Positions 24,687 to 33,769 of a stretch of DNA of 64,000 bases are shown one piece after another (positions within the stretch are counted from its first letter, which is position 1; the number at the start of each line of letters is the position of its first letter). The translations under genes were made by a program, and so were the position numbers. The notes under the pieces were generated by a model. That model did no database searches. It was not told the origin of the DNA and was given only the letters and a program-made list of their open reading frames with translations. The DNA is taken from NCBI RefSeq assembly GCF_019703515.2, contig NC_059393.1, positions 8,449,501 through 8,513,500 of the forward strand. Reading direction: 5' to 3'. The DNA comes from Myxocyprinus asiaticus (Eukaryota; Chordata; Actinopteri; Cypriniformes; Catostomidae).

Positions 24687-26328
24687 CAGTGCATCCGGAA
24701 AGTATTCACAGTGCTTCACTTTTTCCACATTTTGTTATGTTACAGCCTTTTTCCAAAATGGATTAAATTCATTATTTTACTAAAAATTCTACAAACAATA
24801 CCCCATAATGACAACGTGAAAGGAGTTTGTTTGAAATCTTTGCAAATTTATAAAATAAAAAAAAGAAAAAGAAAAAAAAGAAAGAAAAAAAATCACATGT
24901 ACATAAGTATTCACAGCCTTTGCTCAATACTTTGTTGAAGCACCTTTGGCACCAATTACAGCCTCAAGTCTATTTGAGTATGATGCTACAAGCTTGACAC
25001 ACCTATTTTTGGGCAGTTTCTCCCATTCTTCTTTGCAGGACCTCTCAAGCTCCATCAGGTTGGCTGGGGAGCGTCGGTGCACAGCCATTTTCAGATCTCT
25101 CCAGAGATGTTCAATCAGGTTCAAGTCTGGGCTCTGGCTGGGCCACTCAGGGACATTCACAGAGTTGTCCTGGAGCCACTTTTTTGTTATCTTGGCTGTG
25201 TGCTTAGGGTCGTTGTCCTGTTGGAAGATGAACCTTCGCCCCAGTCTGAGGTCCAGAGCGCTCTGGAGCAGGTTTTCATCAAGGATGTCTCTGTACATTG
25301 CTGCATTCATCTTTCCCTCGATCCTGACTAGTCTCCCAGTCCTGCCGCTGAAAAACATCCCCACAGCATGATGCTGCCACCACCATGCTTCACTGTAGGG
25401 ATGGTATTGGCCAGGTGATGAGCTGTGCCTGGTTTCCTCCAGACATGACGCTTGCCATTCAGGCCAAAGAGTTCAATCTTTGTTTCATCAGACCAGAGAA
25501 TTTTGTTTCTCATGGTCTGAGAGTCCTTCAGGTGCCTTTTGGCAAACTCCAGGCGGGCTGTCATGTGCCTTTTACTGAGGAGTGGCTTCTGTCTGGCCAC
25601 TCTACCATACAGGCCTGATTGGTGGAGTGCTGCAGAGATGGTAGTTCTTCTGGAAGGTTCTCCTCTCTCTACAGAGAAATGCTGAAGCTCTGTCAGAGTG
25701 ACCATCGGGTTCTTGGTCACCTCCCTGACTAAGGCCCTTTGGCAGGGTGGCCGGCTCTAGGAAGAGTCCTAGTGGTTCCAAACTTCTTCCATTTACAGAT
25801 GATGGAGGCCACTGTGCTCATTGGGACCTTCAATGCTGCAGAAATGTTTCTGTACCCTTCCCCAGATCTGTGCCTCAATACAATCCTGTCTCGGAGGTCT
25901 ACAGACAATTCCTTGGACTTCATGGCTTGGTTTGTGCTCTGACACGCACTGTTAACTGTGGGACCTTATATAGACAGGTGTGTGCCTTCCAAATCATGTC
26001 CAATCAACTGAATTTACCACAGGTGGACTCCAATCAAGTTGTAGAAACATCACAAGGATGATCAGTGGAAACAGGATGCACCTGAGCTCAATTTTGAGTG
26101 TCATGGCAAAGGCTGTGAATACTTATGTACATGTGATTTTTTTTTTTCGTTTTTTATTTTTAATAAATTTGCAAAGATTTCAAACAAACTTCTTTCACGT
26201 TGTCATTATGGGGTATTGTTTGTAGAATTTTGAGTAAAATAATGAATTTAATCCATTTTGGAATAAGGCTCTAACATAACATAAAATGTGGAAAAAGTGA
26301 AGCGCTGTGAATACTTTCGGATGCACTG
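24687..26328 (-). mobile_element. Tc1-V, full-length element with IR/DR ends
   Basis: A 1,642 bp element bounded by 'cagtgcatccggaaagtatt' and its inverse 'aatactttcggatgcactg', flanked by TA duplications at 24685-24686 and 26329-26330. The TIRs extend about 200 bp ('ccccataatgacaacgtgaa' against 'ttcacgttgtcattatgggg'). They have an inner direct repeat at about 24900 and 26110 ('agtattcacagcc' type). Both ends are present, so it could be cross-mobilised if a matching transposase existed. Its own gene is broken. It sits in a short (TG)n tract. Confidence 0.93.
24924..25923 (-). pseudogene. Tc1-V transposase, two frame-breaking indels
   Basis: Minus-strand DD34E transposase starting MKSKELSVDLRDRIVLRHRS at 25923 and ending GAKGASTKY with TGA at 24924-24926. 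It is in three open segments. The first covers the first helix-turn-helix (VPMSTVASIICKWKK, 25729-25923). It ends where about 23 bp are missing in the GRPAK region. The second (to 25328) carries the second HTH and the first catalytic Asp ([11 protein letters not shown]) and the [11 protein letters not shown] box. The third (from about 25364) carries the second Asp (FQQDNDPKHTAK) and the Glu (NLIEHLW), 34 residues apart. The break between segments two and three is a single-G loss in 'gcggcaggactggg'. All three catalytic residues are intact. Confidence 0.93.
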
Positions 26329-26389
26329 TACGTATGTGTATAGCTATTTTTTATTTTTTATTATTATCTATGTCTTGCTGCTGTTTTTG

Positions 26390-26488
26390 TATTGTTTTTG
26401 TATTGTTGTACACTGGAAGCTCCTGTCACCAAGACAAATTCCTTGTATGTGTAAGCATACTTGGCAATAAAGCTGATTCTGATTGTAG
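26390..26488 (+). mobile_element. 3' tail of a fish non-LTR element
   Basis: 'gtacactggaagctcctgtc', 'accaagacaaattccttg' and 'ggcaataaagctgattctgatt' form the typical 3' end, with a TTCTGA-like terminus, of fish CR1/L2-type LINEs and of SINEs that share this tail. Only the tail is present (a 5'-truncated copy), and the start lies just beyond Tc1-V. Confidence 0.65.
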
Positions 26489-28489
26489 GATTTGTCCTGT
26501 ATCCATTTGACTGCATTTTCTTTTATTCCTCCAAGAGGGGAAAGTTGTTTTAATCTAAATGACAGTACGATGCTGTACGATAAAATTCAATTTGTGGTAG
26601 GCCTTGCTTGCGGTTGAACAACCCCATGGAAAGCAGCATTTAATTTCACAAACTGAACATGCAAACACTGTATTTCCACACTGTGAATGGGCTGCAGGGA
26701 TTACCCAAAGATCCTCTCAGTGGACAAAAATAGCAGCCGAAACCTGCAAGCTGGAAAGACTGAGTAAAGTTTTGGAAAATGTGAGGAGCTGGACAAAACC
26801 AACTGATATCTAAAGACATACAATGTACAATTGTACCAGGAAATTGTGGTTCCTTTTATCAGTAAAGTCTAAACACATGTCCATTGGAGCACGGATCTGG
26901 CATTGGTCATTGAAGGTATGGTCATTGGTCATTTTACCCTTATTGGAGTAATACATGAAAGATAAGACATTATCTTTTAATTATTGGGCAATTTGCCTTT
27001 TTTATTAATAGTCTTCTACACTGGAAGGTAGGAAGTTCCTAACCAGGACATTGTTGTCTGTGCTCAACCTTATTCAGAATGAATAAAGATCTAACTAACT
27101 ATCTAAAATTAGGGTTGTCAATCCTTTAAAAATTTTAAACAAATTAAGTACATAATATGCTGATTAATTAATCAAACTAATCACATATATCAATATTATT
27201 GCAAAGAAAGGCCCCTAAATAAAAATAATTCAATATATAATGATTAAACAGTTATAAATAATCATATTTAATTAAAACTTTAAAATATAATTAATATAAT
27301 AATTCAGATAATTAAAATGACATTACATTAATGTGGCAGACAAGTACAGCATTGATTAGTCAATACAAACAGCGGCTTTATAAGGCAATGTTGTTTATTT
27401 CCATTCCATTGATCCATATCATTGCCACACAGCAGTCCTTTTTGCAATTGAATTTGTCAAACTGTCCAAGGTAGATTTATTATAAGGGCTTTTCTAAGGA
27501 TGCGTCTATGTCCATATGCATCTGACAGATGCTTTTGAAACATCTCACTTTGGTTGCATCGAGAGAGGGTGGATAGAGATTGGACAGACGTATGAGATTG
27601 GTTTGACTGATTTAAGACTGATGGGAAATCCAATCTACTGTCATAACACCCTAAAGGAGACAGACAACTAGTAAAGGACATCGGTGTCTACAATCGGAAA
27701 CACCCAAACGCATACAATCTATGTAAAAAACTGATAAAGATCAGCTATGTCAAAACATTGGGAAAGGATTTTTTTACACTATGTGAGATATGTAAAAATC
27801 GAAGGTAAACTGATTTAATCATGTAGTATCCACTGGGGAAAACACCATCTCTGACATCAGCTGTTAATTAATGGCAAACTGAATCTTTCAATTCATCATG
27901 ATGCTGCCTTCTAAGATACCTCGTTCATGTGGTAGCTTACACAGAGATGCCAATCCCATAATGCATTGTCGATGAAACGGTTAATTCTGTTTAAAAATGA
28001 GCTAGTTTATGAAGTATTTTTGCATATATTACATATACGGATTTTATACGGATTAGAGTATCATAGCGGTAGCTTAGCAACATGCTAACGTCAAACTCGT
28101 TCCAAGCATTTCAGACACAATTGGAATCAACACAGTCGAGTCTCCTTTATGCTTTATGTGACACACGGAGTTGTTGCTTATGAGGATCATTCCAAATCAG
28201 TTACTTATGAAGTTTCATTTAATTTAGGATGCTGTCTTAAGACTAGGGAATACTTCATACTCTTCTGACCATGAGCCCAATCTCTTTAGTACATGATATT
28301 AAGGATCTACAGCAGACATATCACCCTGAGCATTTGGTACGTTCCAAGCGAGAACAGGAAATTGTGTGGCAGTAGAGGGTGAGAACACATGTTTATGTGT
28401 TTAATTTTGTATGTAATATTTCAGTCAGCTTCACATTTAGTCAGTTTTATTTATTTCACTAGTGCTCCCCACCAGTTAAACTGTGAGGG
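26489..28489. other. Spacer, no gene called
   Basis: AT-rich DNA. At 27110-27310 an ATTAAT-rich block ('tgattaattaatcaaactaa') resembles a dispersed fish repeat, with a similar piece at 48490-48550. No open frame here has recognisable domains. Confidence 0.35.
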
Positions 28490-28513
28490 GAGATACTTTT
28501 TATTTTCTGCTAA

Positions 28514-29696
28514 ATGGATCAATCTTTGGCAACAGATAAGGACATGGCACGAGAGCTACGAGTAACAGATGAAATACAACAAAGCACGACAAGGATAATG
28601 ATCAAAAAAGAATATTGAAGACTTGGATGGAGAAAAGATCAAAAGAAACTAAAAGAAAAGCTATTTGAAAGAAGCGACTGTGATTGTGGATGTAACGAAC
28701 ACGACAGATGGAAAAACAGAGGATATAATCAAGGCAGTGATGGAGAAAGTTGGAGCTGGAAAGTTGTTTGCGGTGAGACCAAGACTGGGCAGAGAATATG
28801 AACTGACTCTAGCTAATGAAGAGGTATGTGATGAGTTATTGGATGGTCTGAGTGTTAAAGGAAAAAAAAGTGAAGTAAGAAGTTTGCAAACAAGAGAGTG
28901 CATTGTGTCATTTATGCACTTACCTGCATTTACCTGTCGAAACTGGAGAGGTGGGGATTAATCCCTATATCACAGATTAAAAGACAGTACTATCCAGGTA
29001 CAGACATTGTCGATGGAACAAGATTTCTAAAGGTCAGATTCCCTAAAGAGGTATCATCATTACCATACAGTGCAAGGTTTGAGACAGTGGAGGGGATGCA
29101 ATATTTCCGAGTAATGCATAATCATCAGGTGAAAATTTGCAGACTATGCATGGACCCACGTCATGTTTTAAAAGACTGTCCAGATTTCAAGTGTTATGAG
29201 TGCGATGAGCAAGGACATTACACCCGAAACTGAAATGCTGTCAGGTGTCCAGACTGCAACCATGTGCTGATAAAGTGTGTGTTGGATGAGAGAAGACGAA
29301 GAACAGGAAGAAGAAAGACAAGAAAAAGAAGCTGAGAATGTGGAGGAGAATAATCAAATGGAGCAGAGTGAAGAAGAGGTGGAACATAAGGACTCAAAGA
29401 GTTGTGATGAGGATGCAGAACATCTACAAATAGGAAAAGACAATGAAGCACAAATGGACAGGGATGTATGGACACTGCAAGAGGTACTGCAGGGTCAAAA
29501 TTTTGAATTGGAAAGAATGGACCATACACAGCCAAGTTTGGGAGAAAAGGAGGAATCAAAAGGAGATGAAATGGAAGATACTATGAGAGACATGGAGAAA
29601 GGAGGAGATCAGAAAAGAAGAGGTGCTAAGGTAACTTCAAACTTAGATACTGTAAAGAAAAAAAGAATAATGAAAAGAGAAAAGAAAATAAAATAA
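28514..29696 (+). pseudogene. LINE A ORF1, zinc-knuckle RNA-binding protein relic
   Basis: In a live element this protein would coat LINE RNA. It starts MDQSLATDKDMARELRVTDE at 28514 and is stopped by TGA after about 34 codons. The frame then resumes as VIVDVTNTTDGKTEDIIKAV (28665-28961) and, after another shift, as LERWGLIPISQIKRQYYPGT (to 29233). The latter holds one full CX2CX4HX4C knuckle (CRLCMDPRHVLKDC) and most of a second (CYECDEQGHYTRN). A TGA at 29231-29233 stands where its last Cys should be. A third Cys/His cluster (CPDCNHVLIKC) follows in frame. The acidic, Glu-rich tail at 29277-29696 is in another frame. At least two frameshifts and two stops. Confidence 0.85.
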
Positions 29697-29736
29697 TTTT
29701 GTGAAAACAGATATGGAGTATTAATGGAAATGGGAG

Positions 29737-31881
29737 AAGAAATGGAATAATGGGACAGATTTTTAATGTTTTCATATTTATGTTTGTGGCATTGCATCTA
29801 TCAATGCTAGAGGATTATCGAAAGGTGGAAAAATTTGAAAAGGTAAAGGTATTATGTAGAAATGCAAATGTCATTTTATTGCAAGAAACAAATTGGAAGG
29901 AGGAAACAATGGAGGATTTTAAAAGAAAGTGGAGAGGTGAGAAAATTTATAATAATGGAGATGGGAGACAGGGAAGAGGGGTTGCTATTTTGATCAAAAA
30001 AGAAACTTGTGAGGATGTAGAAATTGTATATAATGATGGAGAAGGAAAATGCTTAGCAGTAAAGTTGAAATGTGGGGCAGAGAGTTTATTTTTATGCAAT
30101 CACCATGTACCATTAGATGATAAAAAATAAAAAAAGGTTCTTCAGTAGAATCAATATGAACACGAAAACGTAGGGAAGAGCTGTTTTAATGGGTGATTTT
30201 ATTACAGTATTCAGTAGAATGGATATAGAAAATGGAATGGTTTTTAGAGCTGATTGTGGGAGAGAGGATCTAAAAGAACTTAATGGAAAAATATGAACTG
30301 ATAGATTTATAGAGAGAAAGGATTGATGGAATAAGAGAATTCTCATGACAACATATAGTAAATAACTTTTTATGTCAACACAGAATTGATTTTATTATAT
30401 GTAATAGACTTTTTGCAAAGTTTATACATAAGGTGATTTGATTTTAATGGTAGTGAAAGAGGAAAAGGAGTATGGATATTAAATACAGAAGTTTTAAAGT
30501 ATGAGTCCCACAGAATAGGAGTAGAGAATATAATAAACAGAGAAAAAGAAAATGAAATGTTTAAGGAAGACAAAAGGATATGGTGGGACAACCTAAAATA
30601 TGACATTAAGAAGTATTCAGTAGAATAGTTTAGATCAAAGAATTAGAAAAAGCAAAGAGAAAGTGGTGAGGATGCAATTAACCGATGAGTTGAGTAAAGA
30701 AAATGGGGGTAATTTAAGACAAATAGAAGAAACAAAATTCAAAGGAGTGACGTTAAGAAGTAGAGCGAAATATCTGGTTGAAGGAGAAAATGCACAAAAT
30801 TCTTTTTTAAGTTGGAAAAAGGAACTAATAGGGAAAGATGGCCATAGGGTAAAATCAATTTTAAAGGAAGAGATTTTTATGAGGATCTTTTTAAAAAGGG
30901 AGAAGTTAATAAGGAAACCGAATTTTTATTTGAACAAATAAAAGAAGAATTGCCTAAAGATGATAAGAAATTATGTGATAGAGAGGATAGAATTAACAAT
31001 GGAAAAAGTCCAGGTGTAGATGGGTTACCAGGAGAATTGTATAAGATGTTTAAGAATATTCTAATACCAGAAATTTTTGAAAAACAGGAAGCGAGTCAGT
31101 TGATGAGAGTGGGACTAGTGAAAACAATATATAAAAAGAAAGGAGATCCTGCAGAGTTGAGGAGTAAAATGTGGTACACAGTCGGAATCATACCAATGCC
31201 TAGATGGTATGCTCAAAGATTAAAAAATGTGTTTTACATTTCTTATGGGATGTAAACCCCCAAGAGTAGCGTATTTTACTCTGATTGGTCCGGTGGACGA
31301 AGGGGGTATTGGACTAATAGACCTAATATTAAGGAAAAAGGTATGCGAGTTATGATTGTTAAAAAGTTTTTTAATAAGGAAAATAGGAGTGAATTGAAAA
31401 TTGTGATGAAATATTATTTGTACAAATGTGGGAATTTGGAAATGGAAGAATATGTGTTATAGATGAAACTGAGGCTGGGAATGATAACAGGTATTACAGA
31501 GTTTTATAAAGAAGTGTTGGAGGCATAAGGAGTGTTTTAACATATGTAACTTTTAAACCGGAGGGCAGAGAAACATTGTTAAATCAGCCATTGTTTCTGA
31601 ATAATAACATTTTATTTCAGAATAAAGAATTGCATTATAAGAAATGGGTGTGTGCAGGAATTAGGAAAGTAAGAGATGTGTTATATGAGGTAAAGGAGGG
31701 ATTTTTACCTGTACAGGTAGTTAGTGATGCAATGGATGAAATAAGGGAAGATGTTAAAAAGGAGATTTTGGAAACACAATTGGAAAAAAATAAACAAGCC
31801 ATACCAAAAGATGGGATAGAAAGGACTGAGAAAAAAGAGAAAGTCGAAAATGAAGTGAAAGTGTTTCTTAGAAAGAAATAG
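29737..31881 (+). pseudogene. LINE A ORF2, endonuclease/RT relic with internal deletion
   Basis: Remains of the LINE polyprotein. N-terminal AP-type endonuclease: an INARGLSK-like start at about 29790 is in a shifted frame, then NANVILLQETNWKEE supplies the metal-binding Glu. QGRGVAILIKKE follows, and GDF at about 30195 is the next catalytic block. An RT-linker piece at 30663-30941 (RSRAKYLVEGENAQNSF) and the start of RT at 31000-31160 (NGKSPGVDGLPGELYK, LVKTIYKKKGDP) are readable. At about 31165 the sequence jumps to a C-terminal piece (PMPRWYAQRLKNVFY). RT motifs A to E, including the YADD box, are thus missing. The last readable part, NQPLFLNNNILFQNKELHYK, runs to 31881. Many stops and shifts. 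Confidence 0.85.
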
Positions 31882-32160
31882 AAATTCAGCACTGTGTTTT
31901 AAAAGTTTTTACGAGTGCTTTAGAGCATCTGTTTTTATTAAGCCGATTGCAAATCAGTTTTGGGAAAGAACAATGCAAGGGATTGAGTGAGAAATAATTT
32001 GGAAAAATTTAAGATGGAAATTTTTAGGTGATGCTATGCGAGAAGCAGATGTGTGAATCACGAGCTCTGTGCACTTTGCTGTGTTTAAAAAATTTTTTTT
32101 GCATGTTATAATCCGGTGAGATTCGATACACCCAGTATATATTTGTTCTTTGAGGTAAAC

Positions 32161-33003
32161 ATGACAAAGAAGTCAAAATCCTCTGGCTCTGGAGACATTA
32201 AAAGACACTTACATGCTCAAGATAAAACCTCTGGGCCTGCCGACCGGGAACTCGATTTGGAAGGCACGTCAGGAGATGAAATCCGGCGTCAACTGTCCAA
32301 CATCTCGGTGATGCTGACGAAGGTTGTTGCTGACTTGGAGGATCTCGCTGTAATATGTCGATCGATTACGGTGATGGAAACAAAATTCTCTGAGTTGGTC
32401 ACTAGAGTGACAGAAGTTGAGAAACGAATCGATTATCTGGAGTCTTCGGAAAGGGAATTATCCGCTAATCCGCCCGCATCCAAAATAGTCGTGGAAAATT
32501 TTTTGTTAAAACTTGAAGATTTGGAAAATAGGAGCTGAAGGAATAACATACGAATTGTTGGAATTCCTGAGCATGAAGAAGGCCGAGGTATGGTGAAATT
32601 CCTAGACGAGCTCTTCCCGAGTCTGCTCGAAATAACAGGCCATAAACTGGAAATCGAGCCAGCTCACAGAGTCCCGGCTCGCAGATCTGCTGAGGGAGAC
32701 AGGCCCCGATCAATTCTGGCCAAATTTCTGAGATCATCCGATAAAGATCTCGTGTTGCGCCAGGCAAGGAGCAAAGGAAAGCTTTCTTGGAAGAATCACA
32801 ATATTTTCTTGTTCCCGGACTTTGTGAATGCGATAAGAGAGAAACGCGATCGATTCAAGGAATGTAAGAAACTCCTACATCAGTGGAAGATTGCTTTTGC
32901 ACTGATGTTTCCGGCCAAACTGAGAATAGAAACGAAGGATGGTTGCAGGGTATTTACGTGTCCAAAGCAAGCACTGTCTTTAATAAAAACAATGGGTGAG
33001 TAA
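32161..33003 (+). pseudogene. LINE B ORF1, L1-type RNA-binding protein with one stop
   Basis: 280-codon ORF1p-like protein that would form a trimeric RNA chaperone on LINE RNA. It starts MTKKSKSSGSGDIKRHLHAQ at 32161. Residues about 55-125 form a coiled coil (LTKVVADLEDLA.., RVTEVEKRIDYLESSE..). A TGA at 32536-32538 (codon 126) falls in the conserved LEDLENRS-RNNIRIVGIPE junction, where Arg is usual. After it the RRM-like domain (NNIRIVGIPEHEEGRGMVKF) and the C-terminal domain (EPAHRVPARRSAEGDRPRSI, FPAKLRIETKDGCRVF) are continuous to TAA at 33001. The only visible defect is that single stop. The tail is partly duplicated downstream at 33146-33268. Confidence 0.9.
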
Positions 33004-33769
33004 GCCATTTGGGGTTTTTCATGTAGCTCCAGAGTGGATTAACTCGCTGTGCTTACTCTGGCTGTCTGAGGAAGCTGGGTGCCATTTTTGTTTCTTTTTG
33101 CATTGGCTCCACCTAGTGGCTGGAGTTTGTTTGTGGCATGACTCCTTCAAGAAACTTTTGCATGGACGGATGATCGCTTTTACACTGAAGTTCCCGGCCA
33201 GACTGAGAATGGACACTAAGAATGACTGCAAAATATCTTCATGCCTACACAAAGGATGTCTTTTATAAAGTTGATTGACTGAGTATGTCATGGTGTATTT
33301 TTTTTACAAAATTTTAAAAACATTTTATGCAGCCTCCGAGTGAATTTGACTCGCTCAATACACACTTGACCATTCGAGAAACCTGTTTTGTTTTTTGTGT
33401 TTTTTTTTTTTTTTTTGTGTTGGTTCCACCTGCCGGCTTGAGCTTGTTTTGTGGAATAACACTCCTTCGGATCAGCTGTGGATGAATCTGATCGTTCTTT
33501 GTGCTTACGCCTCCTGTTGGCTGGAGTTTGTTTTGTGGAGTATTTTTAAGGGACATTAGAATGATTATGTCATCTGCTGCACTCATAATAGCTGGCTCAC
33601 TGAACAATTGTTTATCTGTCCGAGGAAACTGAACAGCTTTATATCAGCTGGAGTTTGTTTTGTGGAGGAACACACCTTCAAGACAGTTCTGTGAATGAAT
33701 CTACATGTTCTTTGTGTTTATTCTGCCTATTGGCTTGGGTCTGTTTACAAAGTATTTTCTGTTATGTGG
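33004..33769 (+). repeat. LINE B inter-ORF region with duplicated ORF1 tail and minisatellite-like units
   Basis: 33146-33268 is a diverged second copy of the ORF1 3' end: KKLLHGRMIAFTLKFPARLR here against KKLLHQWKIAFALMFPAKLR in ORF1. In addition, a motif like 'ggctggagtttgttttgtgg' followed by an 'actccttcaag' block recurs irregularly at about 33118, 33434, 33520, 33647 and 33730, with 85-320 bp spacing. The region has poly-T runs and no full-length frame. Confidence 0.75.

Larger units (their letters stand above)
28490..32085 (+). mobile_element. LINE A, decayed L1/Tx1-clade retrotransposon
   Basis: About 3.6 kb of purine-rich plus-strand sequence with the order ORF1 (zinc-knuckle protein), ORF2 (AP-type endonuclease, reverse transcriptase, C-terminal region). 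The coding strand is strongly A-rich (gaa, aga, aaa codons), unlike the flanking DNA and typical of L1-clade elements. The RT core is largely deleted. LINE B follows directly at about 32100. Confidence 0.85.

Noticed and set aside
24946..26061. Plus-strand frames of 67-141 codons
   Set aside because: Antisense to the Tc1-V transposase, which explains the residue composition.
29218..29559. 113-codon minus-strand Pro/Leu-rich frame
   Set aside because: Antisense of the Glu-rich tail of LINE A ORF1.
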